A stretch of DNA of 53,145 nt from contig CAMVTO010000014.1 in NCBI GenBank assembly GCA_947170435.1, positions 1-53,145 on the forward strand. The letters are read 5' to 3'. Below are positions 1 to 7,190 of this stretch, in pieces. Position numbers and translations under genes: made by a program. The notes under the pieces are model-generated. The model had not been told where the DNA came from, made no database searches, and was given only the letters and a program-made list of their open reading frames with translations. This DNA comes from an uncultured Clostridia bacterium (lineage in GTDB: Bacteria; Bacillota; Clostridia; Oscillospirales; Oscillospiraceae). Every line of letters starts with the position of its first letter. Position 1 is the stretch's first letter.

Positions 1-213
1 AAGGTCTCACATCGCAGCAAGAGCCCGCCCCCGCTTTTAGAAATTCTGTTCAGATAGTATAGAACGATTGCCTTAAATCTCTATCACGCAGTATTCAAAT
101 GCGTTAATAACCGTCGTCCCGCCAAGCTGTGTCCTCTGCGGAATCTTGACGCCATAGTTTTTGTGGATGTGTTCGTGGATGAAATAGCGGGGATGGCAGC
201 GTTCAATCAGTTT
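1..213. repeat. Direct repeat, copy 1 (pairs with 20443-20655)
   Basis: These 213 bases match 20443-20655 in the same orientation with only a handful of substitutions. In copy 2 the block is the 3' end and downstream flank of an intact metallophosphoesterase gene; here it stops abruptly at about 213, where sigma-factor sequence begins. The copy may extend beyond the left edge of the window. Confidence 0.9.
73..213 (-). pseudogene. 3' fragment of metallophosphoesterase gene
   Basis: Only the last 45 or so codons of the enzyme encoded at 20515-21105 are present, ending in the same residues. The metal-binding GHIH motif of the intact copy reads EHIH here because of a single base change, so even this remnant is no longer under selection for activity. 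The open frame continues upstream to about 291, but beyond 213 it is antisense to a sigma-factor gene and does not code for this family. Confidence 0.8.
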
Positions 214-625
214 ACTCCTATCTCCACAACAGGAGTGATGCGGAGGAAAATGTTCAGGACCCGCTGATACAGTTTTACAGAAAGCGCCCATGTTTAACGA
301 CTCGAATCATGAAAAGGCGTGGTGCCAGCGCGTAGCAGGCAATCTCGCAAAGAACCGCATCAAATACAACGCCGTCCGCGACGCAGATGAGTTGAACGAG
401 GAGCTGATCGACGAGCAGCGAGAGGATCTGTCCTTCGTGTGGGAGGCTGTCAAGGCGCTGCCGATCAAGTACCGTGAGGTCATCCACCTGTTCTACCACG
501 AGGGCTATTCCACCGCGGAGATCGCGGGCATTCTGCAAATGAAGGAAGCAACCGTTCGCTCAAACCTCTCTCGAGGGCGTGAGCAGCTCAAATCGGTGCT
601 GAAGGAGGCGTATGACTTTGGCTGA
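213..625 (+). pseudogene. Broken ECF sigma factor (5'-truncated and frameshifted)
   Basis: The readable downstream part starts at an ATG at 290 and covers 111 codons: the end of region 2 and a full region 4 with the helix-turn-helix YSTAEIAGILQMKEATVRS. ECF sigma factors normally run to 160-190 residues. The missing part of region 2 can be read directly upstream in another frame (213-290), ending SDAEENVQDPLIQFYRKRP, so one base appears lost in the run of C at 287-289. Everything before 213 was replaced by the metallophosphoesterase repeat. The gene overlaps the anti-sigma gene, the usual arrangement for such pairs. The ATG at 290 is probably not a true start. An inactive remnant is most likely. 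Confidence 0.75.
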
Positions 626-1136
626 GAAATACAACGTGGCGATGAACAGGCTTGAACTCTCCGCTGAGGCGCGTCAACGCATTCTCGGCAATATTCAGGA
701 TATGGGCTTGGATACGCCGAAGCGCGGAAAAGTGTTTCCGTTCCCGCGATGGAAACAGTGGGCGACGCTCGCCGCTTGTGCCGCCGTGGTGCTGCTTGCG
801 GCGATTACACTACCTCCCCGCATGAACATGCGCCCGGAAGAGCAGCAGGACGTCGCGCAGATTGCGAATCCCTACGTCGACTATGAGACGCTTGCCGACG
901 CCGCGAAAGCCGCGGGGTTTGATTTGACCGTGCCGGAGATGGTTGACGGCTATTCCGGCGAGAAGTCGATTCAAGTCGTTGACCACAAGCTCACCGTCTG
1001 CGTTGGCATCGTACCCGTAGCACTTCCGCTGCGCCAGCTTGGAAGTTCCATCCTGGAATCCACGCCGAAGCCCAGCCTTGATATTCTCACTATGCTGAAT
1101 TGTGTTCATCAGTTAAACCCTCCTGAATTTCAATAA
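612..1136 (+). pseudogene. Truncated anti-sigma factor / DUF4367-like membrane protein
   Basis: The frame overlaps the 3' end of the sigma remnant, as expected for a cognate anti-sigma factor. Residues 1-48 form a charged cytoplasmic part, residues about 49-67 one membrane helix (ATLAACAAVVLLAAITLPP), and the outside part starts like DUF4367 proteins (YETLADAAKAAGFDLTVPEM). After about base 985 the frame runs antisense through a serine recombinase fragment, so the last 50 codons are not genuine. The true protein was cut by a rearrangement and its partner is broken too. Membership of DUF4367 is inferred from the motif pattern only. Confidence 0.55.
985..1109 (-). pseudogene. Serine recombinase fragment (recombinase domain)
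   Basis: About 40 codons read SENIKAGLRRGFQDGTSKLA, then QRKCYGYDANADGELVVN, which is the typical linker and start of the pfam07508 recombinase domain of large serine recombinases. An AGGAGG lies 8 bases before an ATG at 1109, so this may be the natural start of a short recombinase lacking the catalytic domain, a form common in clostridial elements. The match ends at about 985, where anti-sigma sequence begins on the other strand. It is non-functional as it stands. Confidence 0.6.
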
Positions 1137-1163
1137 AAAACCGTGGCTCACACCACGGTTTTT
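1136..1163. terminator. Bidirectional hairpin terminator
   Basis: Arms ccgtgg/ccacgg flank a 6-nt loop, with five A before and five T after, so a U-run follows the hairpin on either strand. It sits directly after the end of the anti-sigma frame. Confidence 0.75.
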
Positions 1164-1185
1164 GTTACGCTGTTTCGTTCTCCGC

Positions 1186-1345
1186 CTATTGCAGTTCGTC
1201 GTCCTCGACTACAATGCAGTTGACGATTCCGCTTCGTGCGGTGCAGGCGTCAAGTGCGATGATGCCCGATGTGCTGTATGGACTGAAGTCGGCGTCTGCG
1301 CCAAGCTGTTCGACGGTTCTGCGCACCGTCTCGCCGACGCCTCAT
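1186..1345 (-). pseudogene. 3' fragment of an unrecognised mobile-element gene
   Basis: On the minus strand a frame reads GETVRRTVEQLGADADFSPY followed by about 30 more codons to a TAG at 1186-1188. Two stop codons precede GETV, so no start is available. The GETVRRTVEQ part lies in the repeat shared with 13783-13989, where it is joined to a different gene. I do not recognise the family; it looks like the C-terminal end of a conjugative-element protein. Confidence 0.35.
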
Positions 1346-1512
1346 CATTTTATGGTTTGCTGCTATGTCGTGAGTTCAAATCCTGCCAGTTTGGTTTTTC
1401 AGCAGGAAAATAGTAAAATTTCAAGGCTGCTTCGGTGCGAACCGAAACAGCCTTGAAACCCGCATGGTTGCTGCGTTTTTTGACAGAATAGTAGTTTCAT
1501 TCTGTAAGTTTG
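1306..1512. repeat. 207-bp direct repeat, copy 1 (pairs with 13783-13989)
   Basis: Two mismatches were found over 207 bases by eye against 13783-13989, same orientation. The block contains a hairpin at 1419-1458 and no complete gene. Its right end stops at gtaagtttg in both copies; in copy 2 that point is the CCA end of a tRNA 3'-half, which suggests the block is the end of an element that integrates at a tRNA gene. Confidence 0.9.
1419..1458 (-). terminator. Hairpin terminator inside the 207-bp repeat
   Basis: A 17-bp stem (tttcaaggctg... / ...cagccttgaaa) has one internal mismatch and a 6-nt loop. On the minus strand it is followed by a T-rich run (attttactatttt). The same structure occurs at 13896-13935. 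Confidence 0.6.
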
Positions 1513-1628
1513 TATACCTCCGACCTCTCCTCCGCGGTCCGCCCGCGGCTGATGGTCTTCACCGTCCTCGGCATCCTTGCCGTCTTCGGGCTGAACCTCG
1601 TCTACGCCATCCGGTTTGTGAAGGTGCG
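1513..1628 (+). pseudogene. Fragment of an unidentified membrane protein
   Basis: The plus-strand frame contains one strong membrane helix (LMVFTVLGILAVFGLNLVYA) followed by basic residues. It has no start of its own after the repeat junction at 1512 and loses frame at about 1629, where AraC coding begins in another frame. No family can be named. Confidence 0.3.
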
Positions 1629-1870
1629 CGATCGCCGCGGGCTTCAGCCCCAACTATCTGAGCCGCAAATTCCGCGAGGCCGCCGGCATCGGCATACATG
1701 AGTATCTGGCGTTCACCCGCCTGCAGCACGCCGCCGCGGAGCTGATCTCCACCGACGACACCATCACGCAGATCGCGCTGCGCTGCGGCTTCTCGGACAG
1801 CAATTACTTCAAGGACGTCTTCAAGAAAAAATACGGCGTCACGCCGCGGGAGTACCGGAGCGGCATATAG
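1629..1870 (+). pseudogene. AraC-family regulator, 3' fragment
   Basis: About 80 codons encode the C-terminal AraC DNA-binding domain: FSPNYLSRKFREAAGI, the second helix-turn-helix IALRCGFSDSNYFKDVFKKK, and the family signature YGVTPREYR just before a TAG. The sensor domain and the first part of the DNA-binding domain are missing, and no start codon or ribosome binding site precedes it. It ends right before a strong terminator that it shares with the response regulator gene facing it. Confidence 0.75.
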
Positions 1871-1893
1871 CCTTCCATTTTGACTTGCGTGAC

Positions 1894-1929
1894 AAAACCT
1901 CTCTGAAATTGACATTTCAGAGAGGTTTT
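1894..1929. terminator. Bidirectional intrinsic terminator
   Basis: A perfect 16-bp stem (aaaacctctctgaaat / atttcagagaggtttt) has a 4-nt loop and an A/T tail on each side. It lies between the AraC remnant and the convergent response regulator gene. Confidence 0.9.
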
Positions 1930-1950
1930 TCCGATTCGCCGCGCAGCGGC

Positions 1951-2703
1951 TCACGTGCCGCTGGTATCCTGATACTCGCTGGGCGAGACGCCGACGAGCT
2001 TCTTGAACGTGGAGGAAAAATGCGTCACGTCGCGATAGCCCACCGCCTCCGCGACCTCGTAGATCTTCACGCGGCAGTCCCTGAGCTGCTCCATCGCCTG
2101 ATGCATGCGGTAGCGCGTGAGATAGTTGAGCAGCGTGTAGTCCGTTTCCTTCTTGAAAAGATGGCTCAAATGCCCCTCGCTGATGCCGAGGTGCTCCGCA
2201 ATGGCGGCGACGCCGATGCCCGGCTCGCTGTAATGCGCGCCGATGTAGTCCATCGCCTCCAGCACGTACTTGCTCTTGTCTCCCTTCTTGAGCTGATACA
2301 GCATCGGCGCCTCCTGCGCGCCTTCGCCGTCGCCGATCTTCTTTTTCAGCGCCAACACCGCCTCCTCCAGCTCGCCGTCGCGAAACGGCTTCAGGAGGAA
2401 ATCCACCGCGCCGAGGCGCAGCGCGGTCTGGGCGTATTCGAAGCTGTCGTAGGCGGTGAGAATGATGGTGTAGACGTTGTTGCCGCGCTCGCGAAGCCGG
2501 CGCAGCATCTCAAGACCGTCGAGGCGCGGCATTTTGAGGTCGGTGATGATGAGAGAGGGATCCAGCCGCTCCACCGCTTCCAAGGCTTCGACGCCGTTGG
2601 CGGCCTCGCCCACCACGACGCAGTCCAGCGCCGCCCAGTCGATGGCCAGCACGATGCCCTTGCGGATCAGCTCCTCATCCTCGACGACCAATACCTTTAG
2701 CAT
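1951..2703 (-). CDS. YesN-type response regulator with AraC DNA-binding domain
   Basis: The 250-residue protein has an N-terminal receiver domain (acidic pocket VVEDEE, phosphoacceptor aspartate near residue 55 in IITDLKMPRLDG, lysine in FLLKPF) and a C-terminal AraC-type double helix-turn-helix from about residue 145 (IAEHLGISEGHLSHLFKKE, then VGYRDVTHFSSTFKKLVGVS). It is the last gene of a three-gene operon and overlaps the kinase gene by 7 bases, so it is the cognate partner. By position it should control the divergent transport operon starting at 5668, possibly through sites in the 5429-5667 gap. The target is inferred from neighbourhood, not from a recognised binding site. Confidence 0.93.
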   Translation of the reverse strand: MLKVLVVEDEELIRKGIVLAIDWAALDCVVVGEAANGVEALEAVERLDPSLIITDLKMPRLDGLEMLRRLRERGNNVYTIILTAYDSFEYAQTALRLGAVDFLLKPFRDGELEEAVLALKKKIGDGEGAQEAPMLYQLKKGDKSKYVLEAMDYIGAHYSEPGIGVAAIAEHLGISEGHLSHLFKKETDYTLLNYLTRYRMHQAMEQLRDCRVKIYEVAEAVGYRDVTHFSSTFKKLVGVSPSEYQDTSGT

Positions 2704-4403
2704 TCTTCCTCCGCCTCCTCTCTGCGCAGCGGCAGCACCGCCGTGACCACAGCGCCTCCGGCCTTCGGGTTTTCCAGATACAGGCCGCTACCCTCGCCGT
2801 AGTATTTGCGCAGGATCATATCGACATTATACAGCCCCAGATGGCCTCGCGCAAGCGTTTCGTTGCGCTCGCGGTACGCGCCGGTCATGCCGTCGGGGAA
2901 CCCTCTGCCGTTGTCCGCAACGCGGATGCGCAGCGTTTTGCCGTCGCTCTCCGCCGTCACCGCTACCGCGCCGTTCTCCACGCCCTCCAGCCCGTGCAGG
3001 ATCGCGTTCTCCGCCAGCGGCTGCAGGATCATTTTCGGCACGACGCAGTCCTCCAGCTCCGCTGGAAGGTCCAGCGTGAACGTGAAGCCGTCGGAGAGGC
3101 GTATCCTCTGGATCTCGATGTAGCGCTCCAGGATCTCCGCCTCGCGGCGCAACGGCACCAGCTCGTCCGGCGAAATGCCGAAGCGCAGAATGTCGGCGAG
3201 GTCGGCGGACATGGTCGCCACCTGCGGCACCTTGTTGATCTTGCTGATCCACTTCATCGTGTCCAGCGTGTTGCCGAGGAAGTGCGGGTTGAGCTGCGCC
3301 TGCAGCATCCGGATCTGCGTCTCGTCCAGCGCGCGCTGGTTTTCCAGCAGCGCCTCCTGATTGCGCGAAAGGGCTTCGACCATGCCGTTGAACTGCGTGC
3401 CGAGGCGGCTCAGCTCATCGCTCTCGGCCCCTGCGTTGTCGACGCGCGCGTCGAGATCGCCCAGCTCCACGCGGGAAAACGCGCCCTCGAGGCGGCGGAT
3501 CGGCTCGGAGATCTGCTGCGAATAGGTGAAGCTCATCAGGATGGAGATCAGCACGCAGATCAGCGCGCTGAACGCGGTCACGGTATAGAGCACGCGCATG
3601 GTGTTCTGCGTCAGCACCTCCGGCTGACGCAGAACGAGGTAAAAGCCCGTGGACTCCTGCCGCGCGACGGTGTAGAGAAACAGCTCGTCCGCGACGTTCA
3701 GCGTTGCGCCGCTCATCAGCCGCTCCCGCAGCTGCGGCGCGAGGGTGTCCGCCAGTCCCGCCTCCGTGGCGTAGACGCCGTGCCAGTACGGGGACAGGAG
3801 CAGCAGATCGTTCTGCGCGCCGTAGCGCCCGTCATACAGCGCCCGGAAATGCGCGTCATACATCTGGATGACGAGATACCCGATGATCTCATCATGGCTG
3901 TCGCAGATCGCTGCCGCCCCCCGCAGAAGCGGCCCGTTGCCGCCCTCCTCGCAGGGGAGGAACGGGATGGTCTCACCGTCCCCCTCCGCCGCGGCATTGA
4001 GCGCACCCCAGCCCGTCGGCAGCGAGGCGATGCGAGGCAGGCTCTGCGTCGACCAGCGGAACAGCCCGTCCGCGTCGTAGATCTCGAAATTGGCATAGCC
4101 GCGCAGGTCCTCGGTGGCGCGGAACAGCTCATTGTAGACGCGCGTGGAACTGACCGCGCCGCCGGTGAGCGCGGCGCGCAGGGTGGCGTTCTCGCGCAGC
4201 GCGTCGCGCACGCGGACGAAGCCCTCGGCGGCGGCGTCCATGGCGGAGAGCGCATGGTCCAGGTATTCCTGCGCCTCCCGCTCGGAGGTCGCCGTCATGC
4301 GATAGTGGAACACCTGCAGCAGCAGCGCCGACGAGATGACCAGCGGGATGAGCGAGACGATCAGAAACGCCGCGAACAGGCGGCCGCGGAAAGAAACCCT
4401 CAT
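2697..4403 (-). CDS. YesM-type membrane sensor histidine kinase
   Basis: 568 residues: membrane helix 1 at about 9-31, an extracellular sensor region of some 240 residues, membrane helix 2 near 272-294, a HAMP linker (SEPIRRLEGAFSRVELGDLD), the His_kinase domain with the histidine in LNPHFLGNTLDTM, and an ATPase domain (LQPLAENAILHG as N box, DNGRGF as G box). The usual phenylalanine or tyrosine after HFL is glycine here, a small deviation. Its start overlaps the stop of the upstream binding-protein gene (ATGA), so synthesis is coupled. The likely model is that the lipoprotein encoded upstream reports ligand to this kinase, which phosphorylates the YesN-type regulator. Confidence 0.93.
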   Translation of the reverse strand: MRVSFRGRLFAAFLIVSLIPLVISSALLLQVFHYRMTATSEREAQEYLDHALSAMDAAAEGFVRVRDALRENATLRAALTGGAVSSTRVYNELFRATEDLRGYANFEIYDADGLFRWSTQSLPRIASLPTGWGALNAAAEGDGETIPFLPCEEGGNGPLLRGAAAICDSHDEIIGYLVIQMYDAHFRALYDGRYGAQNDLLLLSPYWHGVYATEAGLADTLAPQLRERLMSGATLNVADELFLYTVARQESTGFYLVLRQPEVLTQNTMRVLYTVTAFSALICVLISILMSFTYSQQISEPIRRLEGAFSRVELGDLDARVDNAGAESDELSRLGTQFNGMVEALSRNQEALLENQRALDETQIRMLQAQLNPHFLGNTLDTMKWISKINKVPQVATMSADLADILRFGISPDELVPLRREAEILERYIEIQRIRLSDGFTFTLDLPAELEDCVVPKMILQPLAENAILHGLEGVENGAVAVTAESDGKTLRIRVADNGRGFPDGMTGAYRERNETLARGHLGLYNVDMILRKYYGEGSGLYLENPKAGGAVVTAVLPLRREEAEEEC

Positions 4404-5428
4404 GTGCCCGTCTCCTCTCCGCCGAGAAGGAAGGCCCAGGTCATCAGCAGTGCGTCGCGCCGCGCGCTGGCCTCCGGCACATCGTAGTCAACGAGCGCAA
4501 ACTCGTCCAGCGCGGGAATGTCCGCCGCGCCGGGCACGTCGTCGCGCACGCTGCGGCGGTAAAAGCTGTTGGTCAGCAGCCTTTGCACGTCCGCGCCGGC
4601 GGTAAAGTCGAGGAAACGCTTCGCGTTCTCCTCGTGGGCGCAGCCCTTGACCAGCGCGCTGCCGTCGGGAACGCAGCTGGTGCCGTCCGCGGGGTAAACG
4701 AGGTCGATGTCGTCGCCGGAGGCGATGCGCTGGCGCGCCGTCTCCTCCAGCGTGATGCCCACAAGGTCGCTGCCCTCCGCCACAGAGGAAAGCACCGCGC
4801 CCGAGGAGGCGAGCTGGCGGTCGCGGAGCGCGTCGGCAAAGCGGCGCAGCGTCTCCTCTCCGTCGCCGCCGACGGCCGCGAGCAGCGTCACCAATCCGGT
4901 GAACGACGAACCGGAAATAGACGGGTCGCTGAACGCGATGCGCCCGCGGTAGGTCTCGTCAAAGAGGTCGCTCCAGCTCGTCAGATCGCCGTCGCCCACC
5001 AGCTTGCGGTTGTAAATGAGCACCACCGGCAGCGCGGAAAAGGGCGTCCAGATGTCGTCCGCCGCGCGAAACTGATGCTGCAGATGCGCCGCCTCGGCGC
5101 AGGTGTACGGCACAAACCGGTCGCGGTACGCCTCCAGGCTCTCGACGCCGCCGCCGAACATCACGTCTGCGCGCGGCGCGTCGGCTTCGGAGGCAATGCG
5201 CTCCAGCAGCTCGTTAGTACCGCCGGTCACGACCGTGACCCAGATGCCGGTACGCGCCTCGAATTCGCGCACGATGGGACGGTAGACCTCCTCCTTGTGG
5301 GAGGTATAGACCGTGAGGCGGTGCGCCTCGTCGGGGGCATAGTCGTTCGGCGGCTCCGTGCGAACGGCGCAGCCGCTCAGCACGAGGCAGAGGACCAGCA
5401 GGATACAAATGAGGGATCGTCTGTGCAT
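4400..5428 (-). CDS. Solute-binding lipoprotein, Fe(III)/phosphonate-type family
   Basis: 342 residues with a signal peptide ending in a lipobox (VLSGC, cysteine near residue 20), so it is anchored to the outer face of the membrane. The body resembles class-1 binding proteins of the AfuA/FutA/PhnS group: LTVYTSHKEEVYRPIVREFE, then TGGTNELLERI, then DVMFGGG. The ligand cannot be read from sequence; iron, phosphonate or an organic anion are options. It is the first gene of an operon with a YesM/YesN pair and is separate from the transporter's own binding protein at 5668, so it probably acts as a signal receptor rather than a transport subunit. A promoter is visible at 5483-5510. Confidence 0.85.
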   Translation of the reverse strand: MHRRSLICILLVLCLVLSGCAVRTEPPNDYAPDEAHRLTVYTSHKEEVYRPIVREFEARTGIWVTVVTGGTNELLERIASEADAPRADVMFGGGVESLEAYRDRFVPYTCAEAAHLQHQFRAADDIWTPFSALPVVLIYNRKLVGDGDLTSWSDLFDETYRGRIAFSDPSISGSSFTGLVTLLAAVGGDGEETLRRFADALRDRQLASSGAVLSSVAEGSDLVGITLEETARQRIASGDDIDLVYPADGTSCVPDGSALVKGCAHEENAKRFLDFTAGADVQRLLTNSFYRRSVRDDVPGAADIPALDEFALVDYDVPEASARRDALLMTWAFLLGGEETGT

Positions 5429-5482
5429 GGGACGGGGCCTCCTTGGCGAAAACTGTCAAAACACAGCGCGCTTTTTTGTGCA

Positions 5483-5510
5483 ATTATATCATATTAAAGC
5501 AAAATGTAAA
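5483..5510 (-). promoter_or_regulatory. Promoter of the sensor operon
   Basis: On the minus strand TTTACA (5505-5510) and TATAAT (5483-5488) are 16 bases apart, about 55 bases before the lipoprotein start. The surrounding gap 5429-5667 is AT-rich compared with the genes. Confidence 0.6.
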
Positions 5511-5575
5511 GAGCCAAATTAGATATTATTTACAAAAATCGTCAAAATCATCGGGAAAAAAGCAGTTTTGTCCTC

Positions 5576-5604
5576 TGTTAAACGAGCGGCTGCAGAAATA
5601 TAAT
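5576..5604 (+). promoter_or_regulatory. Candidate promoter of the transport operon
   Basis: TGTTAA (5576-5581) and TATAAT (5599-5604) lie 17 bases apart and 64 bases before the start at 5668. The weak -35 box fits a promoter that needs an activator, such as the divergently encoded YesN-type regulator. Confidence 0.45.
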
Positions 5605-5667
5605 AACATCATCCATAGAGTGGCCGCAAGACCGCTCAAATCGTTTTATAGATAAGGAGGAAACAAA

Positions 5668-7083
5668 ATGAAGAAGTTTATGGCACTGATCCTTGCGCTG
5701 TCGATGACGCTGGCGCTGGTGGCCTGCGGCGGTGGCAGCAAGCCCGCCGAGAGCGCTCCGGCACCTGCCCCTGCGACAGATGCCGCCGCTCCCAGCACCG
5801 ACGCGGCGCCCGCCCCCGCGGATGACGCGAACCTGACGGCTACCCAGAAGATCATCAAGGAAGCCGAAGGCATGACCATGGAAGAGCTCGCCAAGAAGGC
5901 GATCGAGGAGTCCAACGGTCAGACCCTCTACGGCGTGGGCAACTCCAGCCGCGGCAAGAGCGCCCTGCCCCTGTTCATTGAGTATTTGCAGACCATTGAT
6001 CCCAGCTACAAGCTGGAGTTCGACTGGCAGCAGCCCAAGAACAACAAGATCTTCGATCAGCTCACCGCCAACTCCCAGAAGGCCACCGGCACCTTCGCCG
6101 TGACCCTCATTCAGGACGGCAACCAGATCGAGAGCAAGATGGTTCAGACCGGCATCCTTGACACCTTCATCCCGAAGGAGTGGGCCGAGGCAAACGGTGT
6201 GGACGCCGCTACCTATGAGGGCTATCTGCCCCTCCAGACCCTGAACAAGGTCTTCATGTACAACTGCACCGGCTCCAAGACCTTCGACAACGTGTGGGAT
6301 TTCGTCGCTGACGGCGAGCACGGCCAGTTCATGGACATCGACTCCGAGATCGTCGGCAAGAACTTCCTGTATATGCTCACCGAGGACACCTACGCCGGCT
6401 GGCTCAAGGAGGCCTTCGACAAGCTCTCCGCTGATGAGCAGGCGTACTTCCAGCCCACCATCAAGGCGATGGAGACCGACGCGTCCGATTTGGGCCTCGG
6501 CCCCAACGGCGCGTATGCCCTCGCGTGGATCAAGCTCTGGGTCGGCAGCTACAACGCTGTCACCGACGACGGCCCCATCTGCAAGAACCTGACCGACAAA
6601 TCCGCCACCGACCAGTTCGGTCTGCTGGTTTACTCCAAGCTCCGCTCCGTCGAGGAGACCGCGAGCGCTTCCGTCAACAACGTGAAGGTCGCGGCGTATC
6701 AGGACGGCTATGAGGGCATCGGCGGTTACGGCTACTGCCACTACATGTTCGTGCCCGACAACAGCCCGCTGCCCTGGACCGCTTGCGCGTTCATCGCTTA
6801 CATCACCTGCACCGTCGACGGCTTCTCCGCTTGGGGCAAGGATATGGGCGGCTACTCCTCCAACCCGACCGTCGCGGCCGGCACCGAGGAGAAGTTCGGT
6901 CACTCTCAGGGCGGTATGGCCGAGGATGGCGTGACCGTCGAGTACCCGAACAAGAACGACCGCGGCTATGACTGGTGGACCACCACCGGCAAGCTCGTGC
7001 TTGAGGATCCCGAGTACTGCGCGGATGCCGCGTTCACCGTCGGCAGCTGGATCGAGATGCTCGACAAGTACAGCGCGGGCTAA
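5668..7083 (+). CDS. ABC transporter substrate-binding lipoprotein
   Basis: 471 residues with a lipoprotein signal (LALVACGGG, cysteine at 20) and a low-complexity Ala/Pro/Asp linker to about residue 55, then a large binding domain rich in Trp, Tyr and Gly. The domain belongs broadly to the extracellular solute-binding families that work with FbpB/FbpC-type transporters; I cannot name its ligand. A strong ribosome binding site (aaggagg) precedes the ATG. It is the first gene of a three-gene import operon, separated from the permease by a 16-bp hairpin (7124-7157) that probably lets more binding protein than permease be made. Confidence 0.88.
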   Translation: MKKFMALILALSMTLALVACGGGSKPAESAPAPAPATDAAAPSTDAAPAPADDANLTATQKIIKEAEGMTMEELAKKAIEESNGQTLYGVGNSSRGKSALPLFIEYLQTIDPSYKLEFDWQQPKNNKIFDQLTANSQKATGTFAVTLIQDGNQIESKMVQTGILDTFIPKEWAEANGVDAATYEGYLPLQTLNKVFMYNCTGSKTFDNVWDFVADGEHGQFMDIDSEIVGKNFLYMLTEDTYAGWLKEAFDKLSADEQAYFQPTIKAMETDASDLGLGPNGAYALAWIKLWVGSYNAVTDDGPICKNLTDKSATDQFGLLVYSKLRSVEETASASVNNVKVAAYQDGYEGIGGYGYCHYMFVPDNSPLPWTACAFIAYITCTVDGFSAWGKDMGGYSSNPTVAAGTEEKFGHSQGGMAEDGVTVEYPNKNDRGYDWWTTTGKLVLEDPEYCADAAFTVGSWIEMLDKYSAG

Positions 7084-7123
7084 TTGCATCTGATAGCTGA
7101 TACTGTTGTGTAAACGGTAAACG

Positions 7124-7157
7124 GCGCCTCCGGGTGCGGCCCCGCATCCGGAGGCGC
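7124..7157 (+). terminator. Intercistronic hairpin after the binding-protein gene
   Basis: A 16-bp stem (gcgcctccgggtgcgg / ccgcatccggaggcgc, one G-U pair) has a 2-nt loop, followed by ttgttct. It sits 40 bases after the stop codon and 33 before the permease start, the usual place for a partial terminator or mRNA-stabilising hairpin in importer operons. Confidence 0.7.
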
Positions 7158-7190
7158 TTGTTCTATCTCTGACAGGAAGGAGAAAACCAC

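Noticed and set aside
2841..4487. 548-codon plus-strand frame antisense to the sensor kinase
   Set aside because: It is a mirror of GC-rich codons, Arg/Ala/His-rich with no motif; the opposite strand has a full kinase with all domains.
5578..7089. 503-codon minus-strand frame under the binding-protein gene
   Set aside because: Low-complexity Val/Leu/Gly-rich shadow without family motifs, while the plus strand has a signal peptide, ribosome binding site and operon context.
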